From Talaromyces rugulosus (lineage: Eukaryota; Ascomycota; Eurotiomycetes; Eurotiales; Trichocomaceae), in contig NC_049562.1 of NCBI RefSeq assembly GCF_013368755.1, forward strand, positions 4,092,001 through 4,156,000: a stretch of 64,000 nucleotides of DNA, in the 5' to 3' direction. The notes under the pieces were generated by a model that saw only the letters and a list, made by a program, of their open reading frames with translations, had not been told where the DNA came from and ran no database searches. The translations under genes and the position numbers were made by a program. Below are positions 57,613 to 64,000 of the stretch, one piece after another. Numbering within the stretch: position 1 is the first letter of the stretch; every line of letters begins with the position of its first letter.

Positions 57613-60600
57613 ATGGTGTTCGACTGGAACAAGAATGCGTTCAATAACTACAAGATACAATTAATTCACTTTATTGTAAGAGGCAAAGAACTAATAGAAA
57701 CTCTATCGATCACTGACAGGTGAGTAGAGGATTTTTTCATATTCGACCAAATCTGACAGGCTCTTGCTCTTTGCTGCGACGGCTGCGTCAATATGCATGG
57801 GAGTCACCATCCCCCTTATGAATGTTGTGTTTGGTAAGTTCACTAGGAATAAGCTGACTGATCTTGTTGGTATGCCCATAACACATTCTAACAGCGCACT
57901 AGCACAGATGGCCGGCGTCTTCACCGAATTTTACATGTCAACATCCAGCACAAAGCAGGAGGTGTTTATCCGTGCCATTAATAAAGCCGTGTATGAGTCT
58001 TTCAGCGTTTCCCTGCGTGAACATTCTAAATGGAGGCTAATTAACGATTAAAATATCAGATCATATCTCGTATACTTATTTTTTTGGAGGCTTTGCCTTG
58101 CTTATGTCGCAACTGTAAATCACTTTCCGTTCCTTTACCTTTTTCCCCCAGTGCGGAGAATTTGATAGCTAACAAGAATTTAGCTGGGTTTCCGCACGAC
58201 AAGTGTTCGAATATCATCAGCCATGAGACTGGCTTATATCAAGGCGCTTCTAGATCAACCCATCGCTCTTTTTGACAGCCTTCCTCCTGGTCAAACTGCT
58301 GCCATAATTACCATCACGGCAAACAACTTGCAGATTGGCATCTCAGAAAGACTATCGATGTTTATCCAGAGCATCACGTTGGTTGTGACGTCTCTCATTA
58401 TAGCATTCCATTACAACCGAGACTTAACCCTAGTGACAAGCATCGGGCTAGTGGCCATTGTTGTCTTCTACAGACTAACAATTCCGCTTATAGCAAAGTC
58501 TATGAAAGAGATAGAACAGGCTGATGGTATGTCGGCTTCTGTTGCCGTCGATTCCTTTAGTTCGATCAAAATGGTAGCCGCATGCGGAGCAGAAGGGAAA
58601 ATGGTGAAACGGTATACAGCATGGGTGGAAACATGTCGACAGAAGGGTCTAGCAATGTCTCCTTTAGCAGCAATTCAGCATTCACCAGGTAAGTTTGGTC
58701 ACTTCGATTATGTCTGATGATAGATTTTCTGATATGTTCTTAACCTAGGAATCTTTGCTATCCATGCGTATGTTGACAAGTTCTCGGCGCAGAGAGTACT
58801 GAAACTGACGGGAACTTAGAACCTATGCTCTATCATTTTGGTATGCAATTCATTTATACATGCAGCTGAAGATACCCAATGTCACCTCTGTGGTTATGTA
58901 AGTAAAGACTTTCATTCTACAGGACCTAGTCTTGATACTAACGTACGCGCCTGTGTGAAAGAGCAATCTCGGCTATCATGATGATCGTTCTCTCTCTTGG
59001 AGCTATATCGACACCGATCTCTTCTGCCACCCGCGCTGCTGAGGCAGCTAGTCTTTTCTTTGCCATTATCGATGCTCCAGTTCCTCAGATGAAAGGGGCA
59101 AAAGCCCCGGAGGTTTCCGCCCAAGATGACATTGTGTTTGAAAAAGTCAATTTCACGTATCCCACCAGGCCGGATGTCCAAGTCCTCAATAATTTGACGG
59201 TCGAATTTGCACGTGGGAAGACGACTGCCATCGTTGGAGAATCGGGTTCAGGAAAGAGCACGATTGTCGGATTGATCGAACGATGGTATGATGTAGGCAA
59301 CTCGCCTTATGTTACCAGTGTGAGTTACAACATCCGAGAATCAGAATATATATATATATATATATCAGTTGATATAAAGGCGAGTCTCTAACATTGTATC
59401 ATAGTCCGGATTCATCTCTGTTGGTGGCCGAAATCTAAATGATATCGATGTCCGGTGGTGGAGATCACAAATCGGGCTTGTTCAACAAGAGCCGTTTCTT
59501 TTTAACGACACGATATACAAAAACGTTGAGTATGGTCTGATAGGTACCAAATGGGAAAATGCCTCTCCGCAGAAGAAAAAAAAGCTGGTGTATGGAGCCT
59601 GCGAGGAAGCATTTGCGGATGAATTCATTTCACAGCTCCCAGAGGTCTGTGGGCCCAGCTTCTCTTCTCCGGCTAAAATCTGAGTTCTGACTGTACAGTA
59701 GGGATATGATACCACTGTTGGTGATGCAGGGTTGAAGCTTAGTGGTGGCCAGCGTCAACGGTTGGCAATCGCGAGGAGCATTGTGAAGCAACCCAGTATT
59801 TTGATTCTCGACGAAGCGACAAGCGCCATTGACGTCCGCAGTGAACGAATCGTTCAAGATGCTTTAGACAAGGTATCCAGAAATCGAACCACAATCGTAA
59901 TTGCGCATCGCCTATCAACTATCAAGAAAGCAGACAAGATAATTGTGATCAAGAAGGGTAAGCTTGTCCAGCAAGGGACCCACGAGGAACTATTAAACGA
60001 TAAGAATGGTCCATATTGGGGTCTCGCAAATGCACAACGTCTATCCCTGGACGGCGATTTTTCAACACAGATGCAAAACTTCCATCGCCGTAGTCGAGTT
60101 GCGGATTTATCACCAGCTAAGAAGCTAGCCAGGGGGCCCAGAACAGTTCCTAGTGGTAAAGAATCTATCTCCACGGCCACCGAGACATCTGGTAGCTTTA
60201 AGATATTTGTTTGGGAGCAAAGGCACCAATGGTGGTGGTACACCCTGATGGTCCTTGGTGCGTTGGGCGCCGGTAGTATGTCTAGCCCCAGGTCTTTCTT
60301 TCGCTCAGAACTAAATTATGTTTTTATCCAGTATCGTTCCCATTGCATGCATATCTGTATGCAAATGCTATATCTTTATTCAACCTCTGGGGCCAATACT
60401 TACGCGACCAAACCAACTGGTGGTGTCTTATGCTTCTTCTCTTGGGCTTTGGTGCTGGAGGAAGTCACTTTATTTTAGGGTGGTCATCCAATACTGTGTT
60501 ATTTGTGAGTGTCGGAATGAAAAAAGAAGAAAAAGAGAAAGGAATTGTATACATATATACTAATATTCACAGAACTTCCTATCCGATTACCGCCAAGAGT

Positions 60601-62470
60601 ACTTTCGAAATATTCTATCAAAACCTATATCGTTCTACGATGATGAATCCAATTCGGTAGGGGGTCTGATAGTTCGCATAGCCAGTGATCCAGCACAGCT
60701 TCAACAGTTGCTTGGTCTCAACATGGCCCTGGTACTGACTTCCATCTTCAACGTTTTTGGATCAATCTTGCTGTCTCTCTATTTTGGCTGGAAGCTGACT
60801 CTGGTAACCGTTTGTACGTCGATGCCGGTTATTCTTGCCGCTGGCTATCTTCGCATGCGATACGAAGTCAAATTTGAAAAGATGAACAATGAGGTCTTTA
60901 CAGAAAGCTCAAAGTTTGCTGCAGAGTCCGTCAATGCTTTTCGTACGGTTTCGTCGCTTACTCTAGAAACCGAAATCTGTCGTCAGTACGAAGCGCTCTT
61001 GCAGGACCACTCCAAAAAGGCTTTTCGCAAAGCGCTGTTGTCAACCTGGACTTTTGCAATGAGTGACAGTATAGCTCTTCTTTGTATGGCATTTGTGCAA
61101 TGGTAGGTTTCATGATCCATCTGTTGGTTGCTGATTACCACAAATGCTCATTAACGCAACAGGTATGGTGGACGACTTCTCGCCAGCTACGAGTATACCC
61201 CATTCAATTACCGTAAGGTCACCGGTTCCTCTTCATTTGAAAAGCATTCTGCTAATACTATTATCAGTAATTGTGAATCTTGCCATTGTGCAAGGCAGTA
61301 CAAGCGCAGGTCACTCGTTAAGTTTTGGTCCGAGTAAGCGCATTCTCTCAGAATCAAGCCGACATGTGACAACCTCTTGCTTATCATGTATGCAGGCATA
61401 TCACAAGCTTTCGCAGCTGCCAACCGAATCCGGAGTATGAGACCTCAAGAAGATGTCAAGAGTAGCGTGACTATATCCCGATTTGGCGGTTCACAAGCAG
61501 GCAAAAAACGATCCCAAGGCGTGAAGATCGAGCTCAAGGGGATCTCGTTCAAATATCCGACTCGAGATGTTCCAGTATTAAACGACTTGAACATTACAGT
61601 GAGTCTGGGCGCGAGATCATGATCAATGGGATGCTAATGTATATCAGATTTTCAGGGGCCAATTCGCCGCCATTGTTGGCGCCTCTGGTAAGTAACTCTC
61701 TCATCATGTCGCAATCGTGTGTTGCTAATATGAAATTTCTTTAAAGGAAGTGGGAAGACTAGTATAATTTCTTTGATAGAAAGGTTTGTCTATATTGCCC
61801 AAGCTTGAAACGATCGGTTCTGACATGTAAAAATAGGTTCTACGAGGTTCAGAAAGGTAGAATCCTCTGCAATGGTATTGACATCAAAGATATCCATCTG
61901 AGCAGCTACCGAGGTTCCATGTCCCTTGTGGCACAAGAGCCGTTGTTATTCGACGGAACCATCCGCGAAAATATTCTTTTAGGCGTCGATGAGGCCAAAA
62001 CCTCGGATGAGGTGCTGCAGCGTGTGTGCCGCGATGCCGGAATCGAGGAATTTATTTCCTCACTCCCGGACAAGCACGACACCAAGATCGGACCTCGCGG
62101 AGTTGCTCTATCGGGAGGCCAAAAGCAGCGTGTCGCCATTGCGCGAGCGCTGATCAGAAAACCCAGGTTGCTGCTGCTGGATGAAGCAACTTCAAGTCTT
62201 GATTCTGAAACCGAAAAATCTGTGCAGGCTGTGTTTGAGAGGACCAGGCAAGGCCGCACGATGGTGGTAGTTGCACACCGGCTCGCCACTGTTCAGAATG
62301 CCGATGTGATCTTTGTGATCGGTGACGGCCGCGTGGCCGAGACAGGGACGCATGCCTCGTTATTGAAGAAGAGAGGTATATATTATCAGATGGTAAGTTC
62401 TCTTCTTTTCCAGTGTTGCATATGTGCTTACCGATTGTTATAGTGCCAGTCGCAAGCTCTTTTCAAGTAG
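57613..62470 (+). CDS. ABC transporter, ABCB/MDR full-size exporter
   Basis: Eighteen exons with canonical ends (first 57613-57675, then 57728-57990, 58060-58114, 58184-58688, 58749-58767, 58820-58897, 58962-59319, 59405-59644, 59702-60272, 60332-60504, 60573-61102, 61163-61212, 61268-61333, 61396-61598, 61648-61687, 61747-61783, 61837-62392, 62444-62470) give 1277 aa, the usual size. TMD1 ([20 protein letters not shown]) and NBD1 (Walker A GESGSGKS, signature LSGGQRQR, Walker [13 protein letters not shown]) are followed by TMD2 and NBD2 ([28 protein letters not shown]). Both sites look catalytically complete. Such pumps export drugs or the cluster product; here that is inferred from position. 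The high intron number, one exon of 19 bp, makes automatic models unreliable. Confidence 0.93.
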
Positions 62471-63677
62471 CTTTTTCCAACTCTCATGAAGCTACCCTCA
62501 TATCAAATTACTTAGAGACTTCTAGTTTAATGTGTATTATTATAATTTTTTGTTTGTTTATTTTTCCAATGTTGTAGTTTAATCTCACCTACAGTTTTTC
62601 ATGTACTGACTTGGCTATTCATGTCCGATATGCCCCCTCGAATAGTATATTCCACTAATTAAAATAGTTGAAGCCTACCATTTCTGCCAACGGTTGACTA
62701 GATACATTTTTAGAAAGTCTATAATATAAGCATGGACAAGCAAAGTGCACTGCAAGTGCAATGCAAGGTCGGACTGGACAGAAAAATTTCCGGATTAGGC
62801 AATTCTGGTCAGGGCGTCACGAGTGGGTGATCGGGCCACGAATGTTGCCCGCCCATAGAAAAGGCAAAAAAAACAATCGCAAAGACGACAAGAGAGAGCT
62901 AATGTATGTATTCCTACTACGTATTTAGATAGGCAAGATTTATTTATAACGTCCCCCCAGCTTTCCACTCTTTATTCGCTTGCAACGTACTTTCTACTTA
63001 TCATATACACCAGTTTATAGAAAGATCAGAGGGGAGAGGTAGCTGTTGTTGTCGAATAGTTATTTTAACCACCCACAATGGGAGAAGCCCTTGGATGACA
63101 GATAAATATAGTGACCGACAGGCTCAATTATGGCTTTTATACACCTAACCAACAACGCCTCCCCAAAAAAAACCAGCCCACCATACATGTTACTTCATCT
63201 CCTGTCACAGTGATTATTTTATGATGCTAAATTATTGTAACGTACCTTATTGGTTAGTATATTGGTTGGTTGGGCCGATCTTATGTTTGACTACATGGCG
63301 TCAATAACTTCCATATCATTATATATTTTGACTATCAAACATCAGCAACATTTAAAGCTGATGTCGCTCTATAACCATTACTTCCGCTATCAATCTATAA
63401 GATCTAATTTGTAATAGACAACTAAAAGAAAAATCAAAACAAACATGAATGCAATATTAACAATCGAAGACCAATGCTGCATCAATTGATGTGGGTGAGA
63501 AGTCACCACCAAGCCAGAATCAGCATAGCGGATTATTATCAATCGCCTACATAAGCTGACAAGTACCCTAGACTCCGACTACATGCATGTGTACCTACAT
63601 ATAAACTCCAATCATTGTTGACTACATGTACCTTGTTGCTATCTAGGAAAAATCATATATCTGTTAATCAATCCACC
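62471..63677. other. Spacer downstream of the transporter
   Basis: 1.2 kb; AT-rich, no ORF with recognisable content. Promoter of the following gene expected near 63600. Confidence 0.4.
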
Positions 63678-64000
63678 ATGGCCCAAGGTCCATTCCATTA
63701 TGAGCAGCGACGCCTGGAAAACGATCTAGTTGCGCTCGAGATATTTGACGTAAGGATATATTTTACATACCATAGCAGCAACCCAACTAATACATATTGA
63801 TGCACAGCCAAGCGTGCATGCAGCCCAGTTTGTCGAAGCGATCCCGCACATCTCGACATATCTCATCCTCCCAGTCATGAAATCCGAGGCCGACTTTATG
63901 AACGAGCTGTACAATAAATACATCCAGCCAATGCCCGACACCTGTCTATACGCCATCATCAACAAGTCCGCCACACAACCAGAGACTCAGAAATATGCGG
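63678..64000 (+). CDS. GNAT-like acetyltransferase, N-terminal part, cut by window edge
   Basis: Two exons visible (63678-63749, 63808 to the edge) in frame: MAQGPFHYEQRRLENDLVAL, EIFD, then PSVHAAQFVEAIPHISTYLI and SEADFMNELYNKYIQPMPDT, LYAIINKSATQP. RLENDxVxLxxF followed by a pattern like HAxxFVEx..P.I..YL.xP and a strand YAIINK fits the start of RimJ/RimL-type GNAT enzymes; the acetyl-CoA pyrophosphate loop (Q/RxxGxG/A) lies beyond the window, so the family is tentative. It could tailor the PKS product or be unrelated. Confidence 0.5.

Overview
The window is nuclear DNA of a filamentous ascomycete, most likely one of the Eurotiales (Aspergillus/Penicillium/Talaromyces type). Evidence: short 45-100 bp introns with GT..AG ends in nearly every gene, single ORFs with their own promoters on both strands, and a typical Pezizomycotina gene set (Ace2 and AtfA regulators, Rny1-type RNase T2, GH18 chitinase, highly reducing PKS, NACHT-ankyrin protein). 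The species cannot be named from the sequence. I found no rRNA, tRNA, CRISPR array, plasmid or phage feature. All splice models are mine; unless stated otherwise, every listed exon set keeps one open frame across canonical GT/AG junctions.

Layout. 1-15.7 kb is a housekeeping block: vps41 (5' end, minus), an RMND1/Mrx10-type mitochondrial protein (plus), secreted RNase T2 (plus), ace2 (minus), ubiquitin-S27a fusion (plus), GH18 chitinase (minus), an unrecognised 187-aa protein (minus) and proteasome subunit alpha1/Scl1 (minus). 16-30.3 kb is an accessory interval: an uncharacterised lineage gene, a decayed plus-strand gene at about 17.2-19.6 kb, a zinc-cluster-less transcription-factor-like gene, a short-chain dehydrogenase, a GA minisatellite, head-to-head fragments of a DJ-1/PfpI gene and a DUF3425 bZIP gene, one ordinary gene (WKF-domain nucleolar-type protein), and a PNP-NACHT-ankyrin NLR-like gene. 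30.9-44.3 kb returns to conserved genes: gamma-tubulin complex GCP3, bZIP AtfA, 5-hydroxyisourate hydrolase, Get3 ATPase and a conserved 115-aa protein, separated by long AT-rich or low-complexity spacers.

45.5-64 kb holds a small cysteine-rich secreted protein and a biosynthetic locus: a 2302-aa highly reducing PKS (KS-AT-DH-psiKR-ER-KR-ACP, no methyltransferase, no releasing domain), a divergent FSH1-type serine hydrolase of the kind that releases chains from such PKSs (LovG type), an ABCB/MDR full transporter of 1277 aa, and at the edge the start of a GNAT-like acetyltransferase. The inferred logic is: the PKS builds a reduced chain, the FSH hydrolase releases it, the ABC pump exports or tolerates it, and an acyltransferase might modify it. 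No P450 or pathway-specific regulator lies inside the window, and the cluster may continue past 64 kb.

Most notable observations: a 12-bp minisatellite coding a (TNGV)n linker where a PKS methyltransferase would sit; a Glu in place of the usual DH catalytic Asp; a perfect 23-bp repeat duplicated in the PKS/hydrolase intergenic region; a likely broken splice donor in the NLR-like gene; and gene relics with in-frame TAA codons that look like C-to-T (RIP-like) damage.
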